A DNA stretch of 64,000 nucleotides from Flavobacteriales bacterium (GTDB lineage: Bacteria > Bacteroidota > Bacteroidia > Flavobacteriales_D > Crocinitomicaceae), in the NCBI GenBank assembly GCA_947449575.1, contig CANFRV010000016.1, positions 25,530 through 89,529 on the forward strand, read 5' to 3'. Shown in pieces: positions 17,483 to 26,273 of the stretch (the first letter of the stretch is position 1; every line of letters begins with the position of its first letter). The position numbers and the translations under genes were made by a program. The notes under the pieces are model-generated. The model made no database searches and had not been told where the DNA came from. It worked only from the letters and a program-made list of their open reading frames with translations.

Positions 17483-18211
17483 ATGAAAAAAATATTACTA
17501 AATTCAATTGCTATTTTAGGATTTGCTGCCGCTGGTCTTTCGCAGGATAATATCACGATGAAAATTGTTGGCGATGCTGTAGATTATTCTTCTGGGCATT
17601 CACCATATATTAGAACTGTTTCAGCTGCTGGTGTAGTTGATTTTGATATTGATGTGGTAAACACGACTGGCGCTGAAAAATCATGGAGATTAACAAGATT
17701 AAATGAGGCAAGTGTTCCTTCCGTTTGGTCAACAACTATATGTGCTGGAGTATCTTGTTTTCCTCCATCAGCAGACAATCCATATTGTTCACCCGCTGCC
17801 TTATCACAACAATTGGTTGTTGCAAATGGTGATACTGGAATAATTGCTTTTCATTCTACTGTTACGACAGCTGCCACTGGAACATATAGAATTTATGTAG
17901 GTGACTGCGCAACGTATGATGATTCTATGGATATTCAAATTGTTAGTTCAGTTGGAATAAAAGAAGTGAAGCAGTACCCAAACTTTTCTATTTTTCCTAA
18001 CCCCGCAGATGAAGCTGTAAATATTCAATTGAACAACAGTAAAAATGGAACGATAAAAATTATTGATCTTGTTGGAAATATTGTTTATTCAGATGATTTT
18101 GGTATGTCCTCTAAAGTAAATGTATCAGAATTTAAAAACGGAATTTACTTTGTAATGATTGAAGCTGAAGGTATTAAGCTTTCTAGCAGGAAATTAGTGG
18201 TAAGACATTAA
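17483..18211 (+). CDS. Secreted protein with type A T9SS sorting domain
   Basis: A 242-residue exported protein with a signal peptide (about 1-20, ending GLSQ). The middle domain (about 22-155) is beta-rich with four cysteines (TTICAGVSCFPPSADNPYC and VGDCATYDD) and looks like an immunoglobulin-type fold. The last 80 residues form a type A sorting domain: SIFPNPADEAVNIQL, IKIIDLVGNIVYSD, then FKNGIYFVMIEAEG and a basic end KLVVRH. It should be exported by Sec, then moved through the type IX apparatus and anchored on the surface. The role of the cargo domain is unknown. Confidence 0.9.
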   Translation: MKKILLNSIAILGFAAAGLSQDNITMKIVGDAVDYSSGHSPYIRTVSAAGVVDFDIDVVNTTGAEKSWRLTRLNEASVPSVWSTTICAGVSCFPPSADNPYCSPAALSQQLVVANGDTGIIAFHSTVTTAATGTYRIYVGDCATYDDSMDIQIVSSVGIKEVKQYPNFSIFPNPADEAVNIQLNNSKNGTIKIIDLVGNIVYSDDFGMSSKVNVSEFKNGIYFVMIEAEGIKLSSRKLVVRH

Positions 18212-18231
18212 CTAATAATAAACTCTAAGAA

Positions 18232-18262
18232 AGAGGCTGTTCTCGTATGAACAGCCTTTTTT
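18232..18262 (+). terminator. Intrinsic terminator after the T9SS cargo gene
   Basis: A perfect 9-base stem, AGGCTGTTC (18234-18242) with GAACAGCCT (18249-18257), around a six-base loop and followed by six T. Confidence 0.93.
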
Positions 18263-18297
18263 ATGCTTCAAAACTCCTTACGATTCGCACGTTTAAT

Positions 18298-18305
18298 TAT
18301 CTTTG
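18298..18305 (+). promoter_or_regulatory. -7 promoter element of the cysQ operon
   Basis: TATCTTTG, an exact TAnnTTTG match 19 bases before the TTG start of cysQ. No clear -33 element. Confidence 0.5.
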
Positions 18306-18324
18306 AAAATTCCAAATATAAAAT

Positions 18325-19131
18325 TTGAAGACACTTTCATTTTCATATCAAAAAGCACTAATTGCTTCTATTGAAGCCTCGAAAATTATTATGGGTTTTT
18401 ATGAAAAGGGATTTACTTCTCACTTTAAAAATGATGGCTCTCCGGTAACCGAGGCAGATTTTGCCTCTTCACAAGTAATTATCGAACACCTTTCTGCAAC
18501 CAACATTCCTATTTTAGGAGAAGAAAGCGAACATCCTTCCTTTGATATTCGTAAAAATTGGGCTTCTAATTGGTGCATTGATCCGCTTGACGGCACAAAA
18601 GAATACATTAAAAGAAATGGTGAATTTGCCGTTAATATTGCATTAATTGAAGAAACCGTTGCTACTTTTGGAGTGATTGCTTGGCCAATTGAAAAAAAAG
18701 TGATTTTTGGAGGTTCAAAAATGGGGGTTTTTGTTTCTAATTTTGACACTATTGAAGATTCTGACACCTGGGAAAAATTAAGTATTCAGCAAACAGCAAA
18801 TTCTCCTCTAGTAATGGCAACATCGCGATCGCCTCACTCCGGAGCTTCGGCGGATTTTATTGAGAGTTTAAAAAAGGAACATTCCGAAATTAATTTTATT
18901 AAGAAGGGAAGTGCCTTGAAATTTTTTGATCTAGCCTATGGATTGGCTGATGTATATCCGCGTTTCGCCCCTACAATGGAATGGGACATTGCAGCTGGAC
19001 AAGCTATTTTAGAAGCTTTAGGGGGAACGGTTTGCTCAGTTGAAACAGGATTGCCTTTGAGTTACAATAAAAAGGATTTATTAAACCCTCATTTTGTAGC
19101 TATTACACAATCATTAGTAAAAAGAAAATAA
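18325..19131 (+). CDS. cysQ: 3'(2'),5'-bisphosphate nucleotidase CysQ
   Basis: An inositol-monophosphatase-fold phosphatase that hydrolyses 3'-phosphoadenosine 5'-phosphate to AMP, removing the by-product of sulfate activation. It is 268 residues. Metal-site motifs are all present: LGEESEHP (Glu66/Glu67), CIDPLDGTKEYI (Asp86, Asp89) and MEWDIAAGQAI. The start is TTG at 18325: the next in-frame ATG (residue 23) would remove the first helix, and a -7 promoter element lies just upstream. The next gene begins 1 base after the stop, tying it to two outer-membrane barrel genes. Confidence 0.93.
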   Translation: MKTLSFSYQKALIASIEASKIIMGFYEKGFTSHFKNDGSPVTEADFASSQVIIEHLSATNIPILGEESEHPSFDIRKNWASNWCIDPLDGTKEYIKRNGEFAVNIALIEETVATFGVIAWPIEKKVIFGGSKMGVFVSNFDTIEDSDTWEKLSIQQTANSPLVMATSRSPHSGASADFIESLKKEHSEINFIKKGSALKFFDLAYGLADVYPRFAPTMEWDIAAGQAILEALGGTVCSVETGLPLSYNKKDLLNPHFVAITQSLVKRK

Positions 19132-19132
19132 G

Positions 19133-20686
19133 ATGGAAAGAATAAAGACTGTTTTATTTTTATTGTTGTTTTCACCTTTCATTTTGTTTTCACAACAGAA
19201 TTTATTACCTATAAGTTCCTATTTTAAGGATAAACTATTTTCTCCCTTTAATGCTACTTCTTTTTCCAATGGCTCTTTTTTGCCGGTGTGTGAAAGTGAG
19301 ATTAATTTAAATGCAAAATTAGCAGATTCATCCAAGCAATATTATTTCTTCTCAACCGCTTTAATTAAAAAACATTTGGTAGAGATAAAAGGACCCGACT
19401 ACTATCTAACGATTTCTCCAACTCTTGAGATTTCGTATGGTGAAGATAAAGGGGACACCATTCCATCTAGAAAATTTCAAAATACGCGTGGATTTCATAT
19501 AGAAGGCGATCTTTTTAAAAACTTTTCCTTTTCTACTTCATTTTATGAAAATCAAGCTCGCTATACCAATTATGAAAGAGCCTATTACATCTCACTCGGG
19601 GAGTTTTATCCGCAATATCTCGGTTATGCCAGTCAAAACGCTGTAATTCCAGGTGCTGGAAGAACAAAACCTTTCAAAGGGGATGGATTCGATTTTGCGT
19701 ATGCCATTGGCAATGTTGTTTATTCTCCGAGTAAAAATATTAAAGTGATTACGGGTAATAATTCTCATTTTATAGGTTCTGGATATAGATCATTACTGCT
19801 CTCAGATAACAGTGTAAATGCTCCTTATTTTCAAACAAACATAAAGATTTCTCAAAAATGGAGTTTTATTTATATGCGAGAACGTTTAATGAACTTAATG
19901 AGAAGACCTTTTACAACTAGTGATGAATCCTACTATGAACCAAAAGCACTTTCTACGAACTACCTTACGTATCAAGCTTCGAAAAAATTAAATATTAGCG
20001 TATTTGAAGGAGCAATTTGGAGTAAAGGAGATTCCATTAAATCAACGAAGGTCAATCCTCTTTTTTATAATCCAATTCCGGGTATTTCTGAAATCTTAGT
20101 CACCAATAAAAATACTATGAGTTCGCTAATTGGTATTAATTCCGAATATCTTTTTACGTTAAAACATCGTATTTATAGTCAAATTGCCATGAGTAATTTC
20201 GACACTAAAAACATTGGATTTCAACTTGGATATAGAGGTTACAATTTTGTAAATCTAAAAAATTTCCTCTTGCAACTCGAATATAATAATGTGCCCTCGC
20301 AGTTGTATGCTTCTTCGAATCGGAGATTAAATTACAGTCATTATAATTTACCATTAGCGCATACCAAAGGAAATGGGTTCCAAGAGTTTATTATTAGAAG
20401 TAATTATGAATATCAACGATTTTACATTGATGTGAAAATCATTATTTATAAATTAGAAGGTTTTAAAAGTGGATCAATACTCGCTGTAAATAAAAATTCT
20501 GCACCACATTCAGGTCAATTGCAACACGAGCAAATTGAAGTTGGATATAGATTTAATCGAAAAATGAATTTAACTCTCTTTGGGTCTTATACCTATAGAA
20601 ATGACACCTCTAGTTCCTCTTCTATTACTAAATTTTTTAATATAGGTATTCGAACAGTTTTAATTAATCATTATAACGATTTCTGA
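19133..20686 (+). CDS. Outer-membrane beta-barrel protein, Wzi/RemB-like (first of two paralogues)
   Basis: A 517-residue exported protein with a signal peptide (1-21, ending ILFSQ). The body is rich in aromatic, alternating strands. It contains NNSHFIGSGYRSLLLSDNS around residues 204-222; this FIGxGxRSLLLSD signature is, to my knowledge, typical of the capsule-assembly Wzi / gliding protein RemB group in Bacteroidota. It is followed by MRERLMNLMRRP and a C-terminal barrel ending NHYNDF. The next gene overlaps its stop codon and encodes a diverged paralogue. Likely an outer-membrane protein binding or exporting surface polysaccharide or aiding gliding; the exact role is not known. Confidence 0.75.
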   Translation: MERIKTVLFLLLFSPFILFSQQNLLPISSYFKDKLFSPFNATSFSNGSFLPVCESEINLNAKLADSSKQYYFFSTALIKKHLVEIKGPDYYLTISPTLEISYGEDKGDTIPSRKFQNTRGFHIEGDLFKNFSFSTSFYENQARYTNYERAYYISLGEFYPQYLGYASQNAVIPGAGRTKPFKGDGFDFAYAIGNVVYSPSKNIKVITGNNSHFIGSGYRSLLLSDNSVNAPYFQTNIKISQKWSFIYMRERLMNLMRRPFTTSDESYYEPKALSTNYLTYQASKKLNISVFEGAIWSKGDSIKSTKVNPLFYNPIPGISEILVTNKNTMSSLIGINSEYLFTLKHRIYSQIAMSNFDTKNIGFQLGYRGYNFVNLKNFLLQLEYNNVPSQLYASSNRRLNYSHYNLPLAHTKGNGFQEFIIRSNYEYQRFYIDVKIIIYKLEGFKSGSILAVNKNSAPHSGQLQHEQIEVGYRFNRKMNLTLFGSYTYRNDTSSSSSITKFFNIGIRTVLINHYNDF

Positions 20687-22146
20687 TGAATTGGAAATTA
20701 CTAATAGCACTTTTTGTAACGCACCTGAGTTTTTCTCAAGTTGAAGTTGGCTTATTGTATGAGGAAATGCCCAATGATTCGATCGAAAAGGCTTCCATCA
20801 CAAATCATTCCTCCATTAGACCTTTTATTCGCACCACCAATCTTGCTGCAAGTGCCTATTCTTCTTCCGTTCGAGGTTTTAAAGATACATTACCAAAGCT
20901 ACTAATTACTCCCCTTTTTGATGCAGGAATTAAAATAGATGATGCCCTATCTTCCAGAACAGGATTAGGGGTGTCACTATCTAGTATAAAATATTCAAAA
21001 TGGTATTATAAAATTTCTGTAATTGAGGGATTTGGGGAAGCAAAAAATGATCGATTTCAGCCGAAATCTTTTATTTTCCAACCCAAAACAGGCGATCAAT
21101 TTATATATACCGATATTAGAGGAAGAGCATCCTACACTCCTAACAAAGTTTTCAATTTTCAAGCAGGAATTGATCATAATTTTATTGGGGAGGGGAATCG
21201 ATCATTATTATTGAGCGATTATGGGAAACCATACCCATTTGCTAAAATTAGGGCGGCTTTTTGGAAAGTTGAATATATGATGTTGTATCAATTTTTTCGT
21301 GAGGAGACACCGAAGAAAGAATGGAAATCTAAATATGCCGCTACTCATTTAATAAGTTACAATCCAACAAAGTGGTTAAATTTCGGTATTTTTGAATCGG
21401 TCGTTTTTGCGCCTAAGGACACGAACCTAAATAGAGGTTTTGATGCAGAATATTTAAATCCAATCGTTTTTTTCAGACCTCAGGAATATTCTTTGGGTTC
21501 TTCAGATAACGTATTACTAGGAGTGCTTACTTCTATTAAAATCAAACAACATACTATTTATAGTCAAGTAATTATCGATGATTTTGACCTTTATCAAATT
21601 AAAAACAGAACGCAGTGGTGGGCGAATAAATACGGGGCTCAATTGGGCGTAAAAGGGCGATTTAAGTATACTAATAAGAACTTTTTCTACCGGTGTGAAT
21701 TTAATTTTACTCGACCGTATACATACTCGCACAAGACTTCAAGTCAAAACTATGCCAACGAAGGATATTCTCTTGCGCATCCCTATGGTAGTAATTTTTA
21801 TGAAATTTTAGGAGAGCTGAAATGGCAAAATAAAAAGTGGACTCTAAAAGTTTTTGCCAATTACTTTATGCATGGTGCTGATAAAAAAGATGGTTTAAGT
21901 TACGGAGGTGATATCTATGCTTCATACGATACACGTCCGCATGAATTTGGAAATACGATTGGACAAGGAATCAAAAATAATGGCGTAAGATTGATGTTTA
22001 CCACTTCATATTTACTTGACAAAGGCTCTAATTTGCAAGTATTCATGGAGCATCAACTGCGGGGAAATACAGCCTATTCTCAGCCAGTGTATCAAATTGT
22101 TGTTGGGTTGAGGAGTTGTTTATGGAATGATTATAGAAATTACTAA
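20686..22146 (+). CDS. Outer-membrane beta-barrel protein, Wzi/RemB-like (second paralogue)
   Basis: A 486-residue exported protein that starts on the last base of the preceding stop codon (TGATG), so translation is coupled. Signal peptide 1-17 (SFSQ). It shares with its neighbour the signature HNFIGEGNRSLLLSDYGKPY near residues 164-183, the NPTKWLNFGIFE strand pattern and a barrel ending in aromatic residues (RNY). The two are clearly paralogous but strongly diverged. A paired arrangement suggests they form a hetero-oligomer or handle the same surface ligand; this is inference. Confidence 0.75.
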   Translation: MNWKLLIALFVTHLSFSQVEVGLLYEEMPNDSIEKASITNHSSIRPFIRTTNLAASAYSSSVRGFKDTLPKLLITPLFDAGIKIDDALSSRTGLGVSLSSIKYSKWYYKISVIEGFGEAKNDRFQPKSFIFQPKTGDQFIYTDIRGRASYTPNKVFNFQAGIDHNFIGEGNRSLLLSDYGKPYPFAKIRAAFWKVEYMMLYQFFREETPKKEWKSKYAATHLISYNPTKWLNFGIFESVVFAPKDTNLNRGFDAEYLNPIVFFRPQEYSLGSSDNVLLGVLTSIKIKQHTIYSQVIIDDFDLYQIKNRTQWWANKYGAQLGVKGRFKYTNKNFFYRCEFNFTRPYTYSHKTSSQNYANEGYSLAHPYGSNFYEILGELKWQNKKWTLKVFANYFMHGADKKDGLSYGGDIYASYDTRPHEFGNTIGQGIKNNGVRLMFTTSYLLDKGSNLQVFMEHQLRGNTAYSQPVYQIVVGLRSCLWNDYRNY

Positions 22147-22166
22147 AATCAAGTTAACGCAAGTTA

Positions 22167-23378
22167 TTAATCTTTTTTTCTTGGATTCGGTTTGAATTTT
22201 CTTTTCTTCTTAAAACTGGATGAAGAATTTGTTTTCCAAAGCGGTCCTGCCCCAAGTTCTTCCGGTAATACTTGTCTCGGAACTTCAGCCTCAATTAATT
22301 TTTCAATTCGTTGCATCTTTGGCATATCCTTTTCATTCACCAAAGTATACGCTTCTCCTTTTGTATTTGCTCTAGCCGTTCTACCAATTCGATGCACATA
22401 ATCTTCAGCATCATGCGGGGCGTCGTAATTGATGACCATGTTGATTTCTTTGATATCAATTCCTCTGCTCATCACATCGGTTGCAACTAAAATTCGAATA
22501 CGTTTTGATCTAAATCCTCTCAACACATCTTCGCGCTCCGCTTGCGTCAAATTGGAAGATATTCCTTGAGATTTAAATCCGTTTTTACGCAATCCTTGAA
22601 CAATCTCAGATACTTTTGCTTTAGAAGAAGTAAAAATAATAATACTTGTATACTCGGGTTTTTGCTCTAAAATATGCTTAATGACAGGTATTTTTTGATT
22701 GTCAAAAGTGAGATACAAATTTTGAGAAACACCAGGAGCAGGTTTCGAAATCGACAAAGTTATTTCTTCAGGATTCTTTAAAATTTTCTCCGCCAACGTT
22801 CTAATTTTAGGTGCCATAGTAGCACTAAATAGTAGCGTTTGGTGTTCTTTAGGTAAATACGAAATTATTTTTTCCAGATCATCTAAAAAGCCCATATCCA
22901 ACATTTTATCCGCTTCATCCAGAATCAAATGTTTTACATGATTAAAATTAACATACCCCATCGATAAGTGAGAAATTAATTTACCTGGAGTTGCGACGAT
23001 AATATCTGTCCCCTCTTTTAATGCCTCTTTTTGGATATCCCAATCTTTCCCGTCACCGCCGCCATAAATTGCTTGCGAACCGACTGAAACAAAATAAGAC
23101 AATCCTTGAATTTCTTGTTCAATTTGAACCGCTAATTCGCGCGTAGGAACAATAATTAATGTGTCAATTGTTGTATCTTCTTTCCCTACTAATTTATTTA
23201 AAATAGGAAGAATAAAAGCAGCTGTTTTTCCTGTTCCTGTTTGAGCGCATGCAATAATGTCCTTGTTGTCAAGAATTTTTGGAATAGCAAATTCTTGAAT
23301 AGGAGTAGCATCTACAAATCCCATGTGTGAAATCGCTTCCAACAAAGATTCATTAAGATTTAATTCTGTAAATTTCAT
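22167..23378 (-). CDS. DEAD-box RNA helicase (RhlE-like)
   Basis: An ATP-dependent RNA helicase, 403 residues from the chosen start. The start is ATG 23378 (MKFTELNLNESLLEAI), where the Q-motif region begins as in relatives; in-frame ATGs further upstream add a 26-residue tail of no recognisable character and lie upstream of a -7-like TAACTTTA (23394-23387). Motifs: Q-motif FVDATPIQEFAIP, Walker A AQTGTGKT (45-52), PTRELAVQ, DEAD box LDEADKML, SAT, and HRIGRTAR. A short basic tail (FKKKRKFKPNPRKKD) follows the core, common in RhlE-type proteins that act in ribosome assembly or RNA decay. Confidence 0.93.
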   Translation of the reverse strand: MKFTELNLNESLLEAISHMGFVDATPIQEFAIPKILDNKDIIACAQTGTGKTAAFILPILNKLVGKEDTTIDTLIIVPTRELAVQIEQEIQGLSYFVSVGSQAIYGGGDGKDWDIQKEALKEGTDIIVATPGKLISHLSMGYVNFNHVKHLILDEADKMLDMGFLDDLEKIISYLPKEHQTLLFSATMAPKIRTLAEKILKNPEEITLSISKPAPGVSQNLYLTFDNQKIPVIKHILEQKPEYTSIIIFTSSKAKVSEIVQGLRKNGFKSQGISSNLTQAEREDVLRGFRSKRIRILVATDVMSRGIDIKEINMVINYDAPHDAEDYVHRIGRTARANTKGEAYTLVNEKDMPKMQRIEKLIEAEVPRQVLPEELGAGPLWKTNSSSSFKKKRKFKPNPRKKD

Positions 23379-23682
23379 ATTAGTTGTAAAGTTAGTCATA
23401 AATAAGATCATTTGAAGATTTTGTGAAATTTCAGAGATTATTTGGGTTAACTTCAAAAATTCGGGGTAATAAATATCTCTTTTACATCTAAGATTCTCAT
23501 CTAGCCTTAAAATCTGCTTCAGATACTATGTTTCTTTAAGAAAAATTATTAGCTCGCATTATCAAACAATTTTCCCGGTTAATAAATAAATTCAACCGTT
23601 TATAAAAAAAACGTTATTATTCCACAACCAATTTGTATTTTGTACCGTTATTTTATAAAATTGCTATAAACTTCTAATTTCT
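23379..23682 (+). other. Divergent intergenic region between helicase and M43 protease genes
   Basis: About 300 AT-rich bases. On the minus strand TAACTTTA near 23387-23394 is a one-mismatch -7 element for the helicase. On the plus side no complete TAnnTTTG precedes the protease. No open frame, tRNA or strong hairpin was found. Confidence 0.4.
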
Positions 23683-25878
23683 ATGAAAAAAATCTATTTT
23701 TTAGTGTGCTCCACTTTGTTATACTCTACTTTCTTTTTTGGACAACAAATTTCGACGAGAGTTATTGACCCAACAAATTGCCGAGCAGGCGAATCTGTTG
23801 AATACTGCACGACTCATAAAAAAATGCAAGAGCTTCTAAAAGACCCTGTTGAAAGACAAAAATTTGAAGAATATAAAGCTTTGCAGAAACAAGTAGTACA
23901 AAAAGTGAAAAATTCTGCCGTTGAAAAAGGAGTAATTTACAAAATTCCTGTTGTGTTTCACGTTCTACATAATAACGGCGCTGAGAATATTTCAAGAGAA
24001 CAGATTCTCGACGGTCTAGCTATTTTAAATCGTGATTATAAACGATTAAATGCAGATGCAAATACGGTAGCTACTCCTTTTTCGGGTCTTCCTGTGAACA
24101 TTGAAGTTGAATTTGTTTTGGCTACAAAAGCACCGAATGGAGCATGCTTCAGTGGTATTACTCGTACAGTAAATGTTCTAACTTACGATGGTACAGATGG
24201 AGGGGCACAAGTGGATGCGATTGTTGCTGGTAACGATGTGTATCAAGGTCAATGGTCTGGTAGTAAATATATGAATGTATTTATTTGTAAAGATATTGGA
24301 GGGGCAGCTGGTTACACTACCAATCCTTGGTCAACAAATATGCAAAATGGAATTTGGGTTTTACATAACTATGTTGGATCAATAGGAACTTCAAGTGTGA
24401 ATACGAGTAGAACATTGACGCACGAATCTGGTCATTGGCTTAACTTAGATCATACGTGGGGACCAAATAATAGTCCTGGAGATCCGACAAGCTGCAATAT
24501 TGATGATAACGTAGATGACACGCCCCTTTGTATTGGTGTTTCTGCCTGTTTTTTAACCACTAACACATGTGATGATACAAATCCAGCATCTGGTACTTCT
24601 AGCTCCTGGGCGTTTGATGTTGTAGATAATGTAGAAAATTATATGGATTATTCCTACTGTTCTAAAATGTTTACACAAGGACAAAAAGACAGGATGAGAA
24701 CTGCCTTGGGTTCTAACACGGGTGGAAGGAACAATCTCTATACAACCTCTAATTTGAATGCAACTGGTGCGAATGGAGTATTGACACTTTGCAAAGCAGA
24801 TTTCTTCACAGACAAAACGGTTATTTGTGCTGGCGATTCTATCTCCTTTACGGATGATTCTTACAATGCTCCAACCGGATGGACATGGACCACAACTGGA
24901 GGATTACCAGCGACATCAAGTGTCCAAAATCCAGTAATCATCTATAATACTCCCGGTTTTTATACTGTGACACTGACAGCAACAGACGGTACAACGAGTG
25001 ATAGCGAGACAAAAACAGCCGTTATTCAAGTGCTTCCGGCCGCAACTTCTTTCCCCTTTTATGAAGGTTTTGAGAGTTACACCACTTTAACAGGGGTAAA
25101 TTTATGGTCTGTCTATGATCAAAATCCAACCCGCGCTTTTTCTTTGTTCACAGGAGCAGGTTCTTCGGGCTCAAAATGTGCGAAATTGACTAATTTTAGT
25201 GAAACTTCAACGACCTCTGATGAGCTGATATCTTCGAAAATTGATCTTTCATCCTTGACATCTTCGGACATAGTTACACTAAGTTTCCGTTATGCGTATA
25301 AAAAGAAAGTTTCAACCAATTCTGAATCTTTAAAAGTATTAACAAGTGGTGATTGTGGTAACAATTGGTTTGTGCGTAAAACCATTTCTGGATCAAGTTT
25401 AAGCTCTCTTACATCTACCTCCGCTTGGACTCCTGCATCCGTTTCTGATTGGACAACGGTTCATGTAACAACGATTACCCCAAGCTATTTTACTAGTGAC
25501 TTTCGATTCAAATTTAAATTTGATGCTAGTGGGGGAAATAATCTTTACATCGATGACATTAATTTATATTCTGGAGCTCCTTCTGATGCTATTGTATATG
25601 CTGGAATAACTGAAAATAATTCGACCATAGTAGAAATAGAAGTGTACCCGAATCCATCTGATGGAGAAGTAAATGTTCATTTTACTACGCCAGTAGATGA
25701 AAATGTAACGATTCAAATTCAAGATGTAACAGGTAAAATTGCTCAAAACAACCTGATAAAAGCGAAAACAGGATCTAATTTAGTATTGCTAGATACTTCG
25801 AAATTATCTTCAGGAGTGTATTTCATACATATGCAATTCGCAAATACACAAAAAACAATTCAATTTGTTGTAAAATAA
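23683..25878 (+). CDS. Secreted M43-family metalloprotease with PKD and T9SS sorting domains
   Basis: A 731-residue exported zinc protease of the cytophagalysin/pappalysin group. Signal peptide about 1-21, then a pro-region (about 22-85). The catalytic domain (about 86-350) has HESGHWLNLDH, giving zinc ligands His247, His251 and His257 with Glu248, and a Met-turn NYMDYS with Met321. A PKD-like domain (about 375-455, DKTVICAGDSISFTDDSY) follows, then a jelly-roll domain (about 460-630, FYEGFESY...YIDDINLYSG) and a type A sorting domain (about 650-731: VEVYPNPSDGEVNVHF, LSSGVYFIHM). It probably degrades external proteins as nutrients. A strong terminator follows. Confidence 0.93.
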   Translation: MKKIYFLVCSTLLYSTFFFGQQISTRVIDPTNCRAGESVEYCTTHKKMQELLKDPVERQKFEEYKALQKQVVQKVKNSAVEKGVIYKIPVVFHVLHNNGAENISREQILDGLAILNRDYKRLNADANTVATPFSGLPVNIEVEFVLATKAPNGACFSGITRTVNVLTYDGTDGGAQVDAIVAGNDVYQGQWSGSKYMNVFICKDIGGAAGYTTNPWSTNMQNGIWVLHNYVGSIGTSSVNTSRTLTHESGHWLNLDHTWGPNNSPGDPTSCNIDDNVDDTPLCIGVSACFLTTNTCDDTNPASGTSSSWAFDVVDNVENYMDYSYCSKMFTQGQKDRMRTALGSNTGGRNNLYTTSNLNATGANGVLTLCKADFFTDKTVICAGDSISFTDDSYNAPTGWTWTTTGGLPATSSVQNPVIIYNTPGFYTVTLTATDGTTSDSETKTAVIQVLPAATSFPFYEGFESYTTLTGVNLWSVYDQNPTRAFSLFTGAGSSGSKCAKLTNFSETSTTSDELISSKIDLSSLTSSDIVTLSFRYAYKKKVSTNSESLKVLTSGDCGNNWFVRKTISGSSLSSLTSTSAWTPASVSDWTTVHVTTITPSYFTSDFRFKFKFDASGGNNLYIDDINLYSGAPSDAIVYAGITENNSTIVEIEVYPNPSDGEVNVHFTTPVDENVTIQIQDVTGKIAQNNLIKAKTGSNLVLLDTSKLSSGVYFIHMQFANTQKTIQFVVK

Positions 25879-25899
25879 ATATTTTTTTAAATTTTATAG

Positions 25900-25936
25900 A
25901 AGGGGGTGTCTCACAAGGACATCCTCTTTTTTTTGA
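25900..25936 (+). terminator. Intrinsic terminator after the M43 protease gene
   Basis: GGGGGTGTCT (25902-25911) pairs with GGACATCCTC (25917-25926), with three G-U pairs, around a five-base loop and followed by eight T. The 3' arm also forms the beginning of a duplicated segment. Confidence 0.8.
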
Positions 25937-25990
25937 ACCATATAAGGGATTATAAGGACGTATAAGTTATTTGATTAATTAAAGTAACAA
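25923..25990. repeat. Direct repeat copy 1 (68 bases)
   Basis: This 68-base block is repeated at 26102-26169, exactly 179 bases on, with one difference (G at 25947, A at 26126). It starts in the T-run side of a terminator (CCTC plus eight T) and continues GAACCATATAAG. The bases that follow (25991-26050) are also matched, less well, after copy 2. Confidence 0.95.
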
Positions 25991-26101
25991 ACTTACATTG
26001 TAAATTTTAAATAAATTACAACTTTTTAGACAGTCTCTTTTTTTGAACCATAAGAGAAAGTGATAACTTTCGAAGACCAAAGGGAAGGATTATAAGGACA
26101 A

Positions 26102-26169
26102 CCTCTTTTTTTTGAACCATATAAGAGATTATAAGGACGTATAAGTTATTTGATTAATTAAAGTAACAA
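26102..26169. repeat. Direct repeat copy 2 (68 bases)
   Basis: Second copy of the block at 25923-25990. After it comes about 45 bases of unique sequence and then a diverged copy of the 25991-26050 segment at about 26215-26270. The 395 bases between the protease and phosphatase genes (25879-26273) are almost entirely terminator and repeat, with no open frame of note. Confidence 0.95.
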
Positions 26170-26214
26170 TTGTAAATCAAAAACAAACATAATTTGTTTA
26201 CTTTTTCATATATA

Positions 26215-26270
26215 AACTTACATTGTTAAATTTTAAATAAATTACAGCTTTTGAGACAGCCTCTTTTTGA
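26215..26270. repeat. Second half of the duplicated intergenic unit (matches 25990-26050)
   Basis: AACTTACATTG then TAAATTTTAAATAAATTACA occur in both places. Each copy ends in a lone 3' terminator arm: AGACAGTCTC plus T-run at 26028-26044 and GAGACAGCCTC plus T-run at 26252-26268. The matching 5' arms are absent. Confidence 0.85.
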
Positions 26271-26273
26271 TTT

